DNA from: Calditrichota bacterium
GTDB lineage: Bacteria > Zixibacteria > MSB-5A5 > GN15 > FEB-12
Reading direction: 5' to 3'
Assembly: GCA_008501655.1 (NCBI GenBank)
Contig: QQUK01000150.1
Coordinates: forward strand, 1 to 32,923
DNA: 32,923 nt
Shown here: piece after piece, positions 24,523 to 32,074 of the stretch
Position numbering within the stretch: the first letter of the stretch is position 1
How the letters are laid out: the number at the start of each line of letters is the position of its first letter
Made by a program: the position numbers and the translations under genes
Notes under the pieces: generated by a model
Seen by the model: the letters and a program-made list of their open reading frames with translations, nothing else
What the model was told of the DNA's origin: nothing
The model's database searches: none

Positions 24523-26730
24523 ATGACTCATTACAAAACATTTTTTATATCTTTTGCCCTTTTAATTCTGATAACGGCTACCAAAGGCCGTTCAACAGAA
24601 TCATTGGATTTAGATATTAATACTTTGGACACACTTGCATACTTCTGTTCGGTAGATGAAAATTGGTTGTATATTAAAGATGATAAACCTGAATATAAAA
24701 AACTTTCGTATAATGATTCCGGGTGGATCAAAATAGCTCCTTTAATTGATGTCGATTCTGTTGAAAATTACACTTACGGATGGTTTCGTCTCCATCTTAA
24801 TGTTGATTCTTCATTATTCAATAAAAAAGTATATGTTACATGCGTTCAGATCGGCGCGATTGAACTTTATTATAATGAAGAGTTAATATACTCACTTGGA
24901 ACTGTCGGTAAAACCAAAGAATCGGAAATCGCATATTTTCGTCCGAACTATAGCCTCCCATTCGAACTAGAGATTGAGCCGAGAGAAAAACAACTGTTAG
25001 CCGTACGATATTCAGCTGTTAATGAAGAATTGAGAATTCTTCATAACATTGGCGGTGGGTTTGTAATAAAAGCTGATACAGCAAAAAGCGTTATCGCAAA
25101 ATTTCAAGAAGAATCAAATCGTATTGTAAAACACCAGATGTTTTTTACGGGGCTTTGTTTCGCTCTGTTTATCCTGCATATACTCATGTTTCTTTTTTAT
25201 AGAAAATCAAATATCAATCTGTATTTTGCACTCTTCACATTAAGTTGTGCCTTGCTTTCTTATGCTCCGATAGAGTTTAACAAAGCCGGTGTAATCGAAA
25301 AAGCAGTTAATTTGCTCTACCTGTTTAAGCTCTCTTTAATCGGCTGTTCGGTTATGGCAATTCGTGTCCTCTATGCCATTTATTATGAAACAGTTCCCCG
25401 TTCATTTAAATATTTTGCCGGTGCCGGTATCATTATTATGCTGTTTCAATCATATATCAATTTTATGCTGTTTTATGTTATAACCCTCCTTTACTTTCTT
25501 GAAGTGTTCCGGGTTATTCTCAAAGCTATCAAAGATAAAAAAGAAAATCTCTGGATTATTACAACCGGATTTGTTGTCTTTTTACTTTTTTCTACATATC
25601 AAATGTTTCTGGAACTTCTGCAAGTTCCAAATTGGGATTTTTCTCTGATACAGCCGTATATGATTGGTCTCTTTACCCTGATGATTGCTCTTTCCGCTTA
25701 TATTGCACATTCTATATCAGCAACAAATCTTAAACTTGAAAATAAGCTAACTGAAGTAAAAGAGCTATCTGAACATGCATTAGAACAGGAACGATTCGCT
25801 CAGGAACAACAGATGAAGCAGAAACTTCTTGAAGCTGATATCGAACACCAAAAAGAACAAATTGAAAAAGGTAAAGAACTTGAAAAAGCATACAAAGAAC
25901 TCGAAGCAGCGACTAAAAAAATACAGGACACCCAAACTCAGCTTATTCAATCGGAAAAGATGGCATCACTCGGTCAGTTAGTTGCCGGCGTTGCTCATGA
26001 AGTTAACAATCCTATCGGAGCGATCAAAAGTATTCATGCAACGCAGGTAAAGGCTTACGAACGGCTGAAAGAACAACTCACAAATCTTGAAAAACTAAAT
26101 GATTCAGATAGAGAGAAATTTACCAAATATTTGAAAATTATCGAAAATGCAAACTCAGTTATTTCAAACGGCTCAGACCGGGTTTCAGAAATTGTCAGGC
26201 GGCTAAAAAGTTTTGCACGACTTGATGAAGCTGAGTTACAACGAATAGACATCAACGACTGTATTGATGATACACTTTCATTGATTCATCATGAAATTAA
26301 ACATGACATCATTGTTAATAAAATCTGCGGTGAAGTCCCGTTGATCGCCTGTTATCCGGGACAATTGAACCAGGTTCTTTTAAATCTGTTGATAAACGCG
26401 AAACATGCGGTCAATGATGTCGACCGTAAAGGCGAGATTCATATTTCAACCAATTTTATTGAAAATCGTGTTTTGATTATTATTGAAGATAACGGCAAAG
26501 GAATCCCAAAAGAGAATCTGACAAAAGTCTTTGATCCGGGATTTACAACAAAAGGTGTAGGAGTCGGTACCGGGTTGGGTCTCTCAATCTGTTACCAGAT
26601 TATAAAGGACCATCATGGCGAGATAAAAGTTGAAAGTAAAGTAGGTGCCGGCTCAATGTTTGTGATTGATCTGCCGGTAAACTTAGAAGAAATACTCGGT
26701 AAAAAAATTACCGATTCAACTCAAACTTAA
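24523..26730 (+). CDS. Sensor histidine kinase with 7TMR-DISM-like input module
   Basis: The 735-residue protein has a signal peptide (1 to about 22), then an extracytoplasmic jelly-roll-like part to about 200 (WLYIKDD, YGWFRLHLNV, ELYYNEELIYSLG), typical of 7TMR-DISM extracellular domains. Seven or so helices (about 205-400) follow, then a coiled coil (403-478) and a kinase core. The phosphorylation site is His492 in AGVAHEVNNPIGA. The N box is LNLLINAKHAV, G1 is EDNGKGIP, and G2 is TKGVGVGTGLGLSI. The DISM input usually binds small carbohydrates or similar ligands. There is no receiver, so its partner may be the response regulator at the operon's end. The core is a close paralogue of the PAS kinase downstream. 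It lies 70 bases after the PAP2 gene, with no terminator between. Confidence 0.92.
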   Translation: MTHYKTFFISFALLILITATKGRSTESLDLDINTLDTLAYFCSVDENWLYIKDDKPEYKKLSYNDSGWIKIAPLIDVDSVENYTYGWFRLHLNVDSSLFNKKVYVTCVQIGAIELYYNEELIYSLGTVGKTKESEIAYFRPNYSLPFELEIEPREKQLLAVRYSAVNEELRILHNIGGGFVIKADTAKSVIAKFQEESNRIVKHQMFFTGLCFALFILHILMFLFYRKSNINLYFALFTLSCALLSYAPIEFNKAGVIEKAVNLLYLFKLSLIGCSVMAIRVLYAIYYETVPRSFKYFAGAGIIIMLFQSYINFMLFYVITLLYFLEVFRVILKAIKDKKENLWIITTGFVVFLLFSTYQMFLELLQVPNWDFSLIQPYMIGLFTLMIALSAYIAHSISATNLKLENKLTEVKELSEHALEQERFAQEQQMKQKLLEADIEHQKEQIEKGKELEKAYKELEAATKKIQDTQTQLIQSEKMASLGQLVAGVAHEVNNPIGAIKSIHATQVKAYERLKEQLTNLEKLNDSDREKFTKYLKIIENANSVISNGSDRVSEIVRRLKSFARLDEAELQRIDINDCIDDTLSLIHHEIKHDIIVNKICGEVPLIACYPGQLNQVLLNLLINAKHAVNDVDRKGEIHISTNFIENRVLIIIEDNGKGIPKENLTKVFDPGFTTKGVGVGTGLGLSICYQIIKDHHGEIKVESKVGAGSMFVIDLPVNLEEILGKKITDSTQT

Positions 26731-26733
26731 TCT

Positions 26734-29526
26734 ATGCTAAAATCAGCCCGTTCCATATTTGATATCAGAGAAGGAGAGTATAAGATAACTTTTCTGATGC
26801 TTGCCAATATTTATCTGATACTCCTGACATTCTATTTTCTCAAACCTGCCCGTGATTCTCTCTTTTTAGTGGAACTGGGTGCTGACCAGCTCCCCTATGT
26901 ATTCATTCTCACCGCATTGATTGTGATACCAATAACCACCTTGTATTCCAAAGCAAGCCGGATATTAAAACTGAACCGGCTAATCATATATACGAATGTG
27001 GCTCTGATTTTTTGTCTTTTTATATTAAGGTACTTGATGATTCATCCAAATGACTGGGTCCCCTATCTTTTTTATTCCTGGGTTTCAATTTATGGCGCTT
27101 TGACGACTTCACAGTTCTGGTTATTAGCAAATCATATCTATACCGCTACTCAGGCAAAGCGGTTGTTTTCACTTCTTGGGCTTGGTGCTATTTTTGGCGC
27201 ATTTTCCGGAGGTGAAATTACAAATATAATGGTCGATTATATGAATGTATCAACCGAAGATCTTTTATTGTTTTGTGCCGGCTTTGTCTTCTTCTCGATA
27301 CTGCTCATTAAACTAATTTGGAACTCAAAAAAAACTGAAATCGAGCTGCAACACAGACAGCTTAAAAAAGAACCACAAAGAAAAGAATCACTTTGGACTA
27401 TTTTTGAATCAATAAAAACTTCAAAACACCTTATGTTAATAGTTGGAATTCTATCTATTACAATGATTGTAGGTTCACTGATAGACTTTCAGTTTAAAGC
27501 TATTTCAACCGAATCATTCACCGATACTACAACTGGTATAGTAAATAAATCGGAGTTAACAGCATTTTTAGGAACTTTCTATGGAAGACTTTCATTAGCA
27601 TCTATATTTATACAGATGTTTCTTGCCGGAAAAGTTATCAAAAAATTCGGTGTCGGCACAATTATCCTGTTACTGCCAATTGGATTGCTATTAGGTTCTG
27701 TTGCATTCTTTGCTTACACATCACTGATTTCTGCTGTTCTTCTCCGTGGTACTGATGGCGCATTAAAAAATTCAATTGATAAAACCGGGAGGGAGTTACT
27801 TTTTTTACCGGTTACTCCGGAATTGAAAAAGAGAACAAAACTCTTCATCGATCTTTTTGTCGACAGAGTTGCCAGAGGGCTTGCCGGTTTTCTTTTACTT
27901 TTACTGATCGCTGTTTTTCATTACGATGAGGACCCTGTGTCCGCGATGCAGTCAATTTCTTTGGTCATCGGATTGTTTGTTACTGTTTGGCTAATACTCG
28001 CCTTTCTGATGCGTGTTGAATATGTGAATACTTTCCGTCAGGCGATTGAAAACAGAGAATTGAATCTTTCAGAAATTCGCCAGCAAATTAACGAATCATC
28101 TACAATCAACATCCTCATCACTTCATTGCAAAGCAGCAACCAACGAGAGATTATCTATGCCCTTGATATGCTTGAAGGGATCAAGAATGAATCCCTTATT
28201 GACCCGCTGAACAAGCTTCTACAGCATAATTCTGATGAAATTGTTATTAAAACACTGAAGCTCTTGAAACATAACTATGAAGAGATTGAAATCACCAACA
28301 TAAAATCGTTTGTTGATTCACCAAATCCACAGATTCGAATTCAGGCTCTCCATATTCTCATGCTCAAAGAATCCGATAGATCAGATGAACTTGTTCAGTC
28401 ATATTTGACGCATGAAAATGTTGAACATAGAATAACAGCTATTTGTATGCTTTCTGAAATTGGTACAAATAAACAAACTGCCCTTATAAATGATGTGATG
28501 ATATCAAATATCATTACGTTTTCGGAAGACAATCAGGAAAATCTGAAACTTCTTGTTCGTGCACTCGGTCAACTTCAGAATCCTGAATACTCCAAATATG
28601 TCGGCCGGATGCTCGACCATCCCTCCGATGAAATCGGTAACGAAGCCATAAAGGCGATCAGGAAATTAAAAGATCTTGAGTTTACCAATTGGCTGATCAA
28701 GGCTCTTGCTGATAGCCGGTATCGGGTTGAAGCAAGAAAAACATTAGCATCATTTGGTACATTGATCCTTTATAGACTCAACGAACAATTGAATGATTTT
28801 ACAACATCCTGGCAGATTAAAATTCAATTACCGAAAACAATGAGCCTGATTCATGATCAGATGTCGATTGATATCCTGACCGCATCACTTAGTCACACAG
28901 TAGAAAATTTGAAGTTTCATATTATAAAAGCCCTGAGTAAACTTCGGGTAAATTGTCCTGATCTTAATTTTTATCAGAAAAAGATAGATCAATTTATCAT
29001 TTCCGAAATTAAAATGTATTATCAATATGAACAGATACTATCTGTGATAGCTCAAAATAGTGATGATGAAAAGCTTCTCCATAAATCAATCGAAGAGAGT
29101 CAGAATTTAAAAATTGAACAGATATTCAGGTTACTTGGACTATATTTAAATCCGACAGATATTTACAATGCTTACCAGGCAGTAGTCAGCAAAGACAAAA
29201 ACAGGCAGTCATCAGCTGTCGAACTTTTAGATAATATCTTAAGTAGAGAATTAAAAAAGTATCTGCTTCCTATATTCGATGAACAAGACCGAGATAAAAT
29301 AGTTAATACTGGTAGAGAACTCTATAAACTAAAAAGATTAAGCAGCGAAGGTGCTCTGCTGCTTCTTGTTGATGGTAAAGATATCTGGCTGAAATCACTC
29401 GCCACTTATGTAGCCCGAAATCAGCAAACAGATAAAATTACAAAATCAGTACAGAAACTTCAGAACTATAAAATTACTGTTGTAAATGAAGCTGTTGAAC
29501 TATATCTTAATACAGCAGATAGGTAA
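26734..29526 (+). CDS. TLC-type nucleotide-carrier homologue fused to HEAT-like repeats
   Basis: In the 930-residue protein, residues 1 to about 425 form a 12-helix membrane part related to the carrier at 19307-20653. It has LKPARDSLFLVELGADQLPY in the first loop, TSQFWLLANHIYTATQAKRLF, then LLGLGAIFGAFSGG, and LKNSIDKTGRELLFLPVTPE. Residues about 450-930 are helical pairs of 30-40 residues (for example NQREIIYALDMLEGIKNESL, SPNPQIRIQALHIL, LDHPSDEIGNEAIKAIRKLK), in the style of HEAT repeats. They are probably cytoplasmic and act as a scaffold or sensor. Membrane carrier plus HEAT is known in free-living bacteria, often with a cNMP-type domain, which here is the next gene. It starts 3 bases after the histidine kinase. 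Substrate unknown. Confidence 0.82.
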   Translation: MLKSARSIFDIREGEYKITFLMLANIYLILLTFYFLKPARDSLFLVELGADQLPYVFILTALIVIPITTLYSKASRILKLNRLIIYTNVALIFCLFILRYLMIHPNDWVPYLFYSWVSIYGALTTSQFWLLANHIYTATQAKRLFSLLGLGAIFGAFSGGEITNIMVDYMNVSTEDLLLFCAGFVFFSILLIKLIWNSKKTEIELQHRQLKKEPQRKESLWTIFESIKTSKHLMLIVGILSITMIVGSLIDFQFKAISTESFTDTTTGIVNKSELTAFLGTFYGRLSLASIFIQMFLAGKVIKKFGVGTIILLLPIGLLLGSVAFFAYTSLISAVLLRGTDGALKNSIDKTGRELLFLPVTPELKKRTKLFIDLFVDRVARGLAGFLLLLLIAVFHYDEDPVSAMQSISLVIGLFVTVWLILAFLMRVEYVNTFRQAIENRELNLSEIRQQINESSTINILITSLQSSNQREIIYALDMLEGIKNESLIDPLNKLLQHNSDEIVIKTLKLLKHNYEEIEITNIKSFVDSPNPQIRIQALHILMLKESDRSDELVQSYLTHENVEHRITAICMLSEIGTNKQTALINDVMISNIITFSEDNQENLKLLVRALGQLQNPEYSKYVGRMLDHPSDEIGNEAIKAIRKLKDLEFTNWLIKALADSRYRVEARKTLASFGTLILYRLNEQLNDFTTSWQIKIQLPKTMSLIHDQMSIDILTASLSHTVENLKFHIIKALSKLRVNCPDLNFYQKKIDQFIISEIKMYYQYEQILSVIAQNSDDEKLLHKSIEESQNLKIEQIFRLLGLYLNPTDIYNAYQAVVSKDKNRQSSAVELLDNILSRELKKYLLPIFDEQDRDKIVNTGRELYKLKRLSSEGALLLLVDGKDIWLKSLATYVARNQQTDKITKSVQKLQNYKITVVNEAVELYLNTADR

Positions 29527-29529
29527 ATT

Positions 29530-29967
29530 ATGTTAAGTATAATTGAAAAAGTTCTCTTTTTACAGAATATTGATGTTTTTGATCAGGTTCCATCGGAACT
29601 TCTTGCTATGCTTGCAGCAATCACTACAGATATTAAAATTCCAAAAGATTCTACAATATATAATATTAATGACCACTCCGATGCGATGTATCTTGTATTA
29701 AGCGGTTCTGTTAAACTGCATATAGATAACAGAGAAATATCAACAGCAAAAAGTAAAGATGCTTTCGGTACCTGGGCACTCTTTGACGATTCACCGAGAG
29801 TTGTTACAGCGGTTACGCTTGAGGATACACATCTCTTAAAAATCGACAGAGAAGAATTTGTTGATCTACTTGCCGACAATGTGCGCATCACTCAGGCAAT
29901 AATGAAAACACTTGTGCAGAGAATGAGAAACCTTGTAAATCGGATTGATATTAGTAGTAATAAATAA
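29530..29967 (+). CDS. Cyclic nucleotide-binding-like domain protein, stand-alone, with degenerate ligand site
   Basis: The 145-residue protein is a Crp-type beta-barrel domain: LFLQNIDVFDQVPSELLAML at the start, MYLVLSGSVKLHI (53-65), AFGTWALFDDSPRVVTAV (78-95) and a C-terminal helix with QAIMKTLVQRMRNLV. There is no DNA-binding domain. In the phosphate-binding cassette the usual Gly-Glu is Gly80-Thr81, so the glutamate that holds the ribose is missing, while Arg90 stays. Binding of cAMP or cGMP is therefore doubtful. It begins 3 bases after the carrier-HEAT gene, and its stop overlaps the next start (TAATG), so it is probably made together with both and may dock on the HEAT region (inference). 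Confidence 0.88.
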   Translation: MLSIIEKVLFLQNIDVFDQVPSELLAMLAAITTDIKIPKDSTIYNINDHSDAMYLVLSGSVKLHIDNREISTAKSKDAFGTWALFDDSPRVVTAVTLEDTHLLKIDREEFVDLLADNVRITQAIMKTLVQRMRNLVNRIDISSNK

Positions 29968-31529
29968 TGACAAATTCAGATAAGCATAATCATACCGATT
30001 CAATGGAAAAATTCCAACAGATGGTCGAATTTTCAAATGATGCTATATTTTTAATCGACCCAGACAATGCGGCTATCATCTATGCAAATCTGAAAGCTGA
30101 AAAATACTGCCAACTTGATAGAGAGAAATTATACGGATTAAAAGTTTGGGAATTACATCCGGAAGATGAAAAAGATAAAGTTCAAAATGTATTTGAAACA
30201 GTTAAAAAGGAATCTTTTGGATATCATAACGAACTTAATCTCCTGAGACCAGATAAGTCAACTCTTGTAGTCGATGTTTCCTCAACAATGATTACCTGCA
30301 ATGGTATTCAGGTAATTCAGAGAATTTGTCATGATATCACTAATCGTAAAAAATTGATGGAAGATAAACAGCAAATCTTAGATACTTTTAGGCTTGTTTT
30401 GGATATGATGCCGGTAGGATTTGGAATACGGTCTGATTTAAATGGAACACCTAAAATTATTTTTGAAAATATTCAGTTAAAAAAAATGTTTCATACAGAT
30501 GATCAAGACCACAATCATGATCACTGGGATATAGTTGGTAAATCAGACGTTATTTGCGAAAATGTGGTAATAGATGAGAACGGGACCTACGTAGAGGAGC
30601 ACAAACTCCCCGATGGCCGGATTATGCAGTTTACAATCTCGTATATACGGGATCTATATAATGAATGGCGTGAACTGCAGATAGTGCGCGATGTCACCAA
30701 ACGGCGTGAACTTGAACAGGAACTCATCTCAGCTAAAGAAAATCTCGAAGAAAAAGTAAAAGAACGCACTCTTGAATTACAAGAAAAACAAACACAGCTC
30801 ATTCAGGCGGAAAAAATGGCTGCACTCGGCAATCTTGTTGCCGGAGTAGCACATGAAATCAATACTCCGATGGGTGCTTTAAAGAGCAATAATGACCTTT
30901 TTAAGCGGTATATGCTCAAAATTAAAAATATTATTGAATCTTCAGAAAATTCTAAACAACTCATGGGTTCTTTAGCAAAGTTTTTTGAGAATATTGATAA
31001 ATTAAATGATATCAACGAAACAGCGGCGGAACGAATTATCAAAATCGTTCAATCATTAAAGAATTTTGCAAGACTTGATCAATCAGAAAAAGATACAGTG
31101 GATATCCATGAAGGCATTGAATCTACATTGACATTAATTCACCATGAGATTAAAAATAAGATAATTATCGAAAAAGATTATAAGCTTACCAGTATGATTA
31201 ATTGTTATCCGAACCAGCTAAATCAGGTATTCATGAATATTCTGGTTAATGCCGCTCAGGCAATTGAAAAAGAAGGGACAATTAAGATTAAGACTTATCA
31301 ACAGTACTCATCTGCTTATATTGAAATTTCTGACACCGGTAAAGGAATACCTGAATCCGAGCAAAACAGGATTTTTGACCCCGGTTTTACTACCAAAGGA
31401 GTCGGTATAGGTACCGGGCTCGGATTGTCAATTGTACATCAGATTATTCAGCACCATAATGGTGATATTTCTCTTTTGAGTGAAGAAAATAAAGGAACTA
31501 CTTTTACAATTTGTCTCCCCATCAAGTAA
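29967..31529 (+). CDS. PAS-domain sensor histidine kinase, cytoplasmic
   Basis: The 520-residue protein has a PAS domain (about 15-130: MVEFSNDAIFLIDPDNAAII, ending in IQRICHDITNRKK), a second PAS-like region (about 135-248, ending in QIVRDVTKRRELE), a coiled coil (248-282) and a kinase core. The site is His296 in AGVAHEINTPMGA. Other boxes are MNILVNAAQAI (N), SDTGKGIPE (G1) and TKGVGIGTGLGLSI (G2). There is no signal peptide or membrane helix. A His/Asp cluster in the second PAS (DDQDHNHDHWD, 178-188) might bind metal. The kinase core shares long stretches with that of the 7TM kinase upstream (for example LIHHEIK and CYPxQLNQV), so the two are duplicates. Translation is probably coupled through TAATG. 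Confidence 0.93.
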   Translation: MTNSDKHNHTDSMEKFQQMVEFSNDAIFLIDPDNAAIIYANLKAEKYCQLDREKLYGLKVWELHPEDEKDKVQNVFETVKKESFGYHNELNLLRPDKSTLVVDVSSTMITCNGIQVIQRICHDITNRKKLMEDKQQILDTFRLVLDMMPVGFGIRSDLNGTPKIIFENIQLKKMFHTDDQDHNHDHWDIVGKSDVICENVVIDENGTYVEEHKLPDGRIMQFTISYIRDLYNEWRELQIVRDVTKRRELEQELISAKENLEEKVKERTLELQEKQTQLIQAEKMAALGNLVAGVAHEINTPMGALKSNNDLFKRYMLKIKNIIESSENSKQLMGSLAKFFENIDKLNDINETAAERIIKIVQSLKNFARLDQSEKDTVDIHEGIESTLTLIHHEIKNKIIIEKDYKLTSMINCYPNQLNQVFMNILVNAAQAIEKEGTIKIKTYQQYSSAYIEISDTGKGIPESEQNRIFDPGFTTKGVGIGTGLGLSIVHQIIQHHNGDISLLSEENKGTTFTICLPIK

Positions 31530-31591
31530 ATTCATTGAAACAATTGCTCTGTTTATGTATATATAGAGATAACAAACGAAGGAGTAGATAA

Positions 31592-32074
31592 ATGTCAGAT
31601 ACAGATAATGATAAAGTTGTATTAATCGTTGATGATGAAGAGATGGTTCTAAGTTCTATCAGTTCATTTCTGGAACTTGAAACATCTTATAAAGTAGTAA
31701 CATTTACAGAACCGGGAAAAGCATTGGAATACGTAAATGAAAACTCAATTGACCTGGTTATTTCTGATTACCTGATGCCGCATATGAACGGTATACAGTT
31801 TCTAAGCAAAATGAAAGAAGTTATGCCTCAGGTTCCCCGTATTATCCTGACCGGCTATGCCGATAAAGAAAATGCTATCAAGGCAATTAATGATGTCGGT
31901 TTATTTCAGTATATAGAAAAACCGTGGGATAACGATGATATTCTTCTGATTATCCGAAACGGTCTGGAACGGAAAGAACTAATGAAAAAACTCGATGATA
32001 AGATTTCACAGATTAACGCTGCATACAGTGAACTTCAGGGGTTGCATAAAGAGATTGTGAAAACTTTTATATAA
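31592..32074 (+). CDS. Response regulator receiver protein with C-terminal coiled coil
   Basis: The 160-residue protein is one receiver domain: Asp14/Asp15 (VDDEE), phosphoacceptor Asp59 (LVISDYLMP), Thr87 (IILTGYAD) and Lys110 (IEKPWDND). It is followed by a helix of about 30 residues (KKLDDKISQINAAYSEL). PWDNDDIL after the lysine is typical of receivers coupled to HD-GYP or kinase outputs. The end, LHKEIVKTFI, looks like the linker before such an output, but a TAA follows and no output domain is encoded after it. It could be a stand-alone shuttle for the two upstream kinases or a truncated protein. AAGGAG precedes the ATG well. It is the last gene of the operon. Confidence 0.92.
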   Translation: MSDTDNDKVVLIVDDEEMVLSSISSFLELETSYKVVTFTEPGKALEYVNENSIDLVISDYLMPHMNGIQFLSKMKEVMPQVPRIILTGYADKENAIKAINDVGLFQYIEKPWDNDDILLIIRNGLERKELMKKLDDKISQINAAYSELQGLHKEIVKTFI

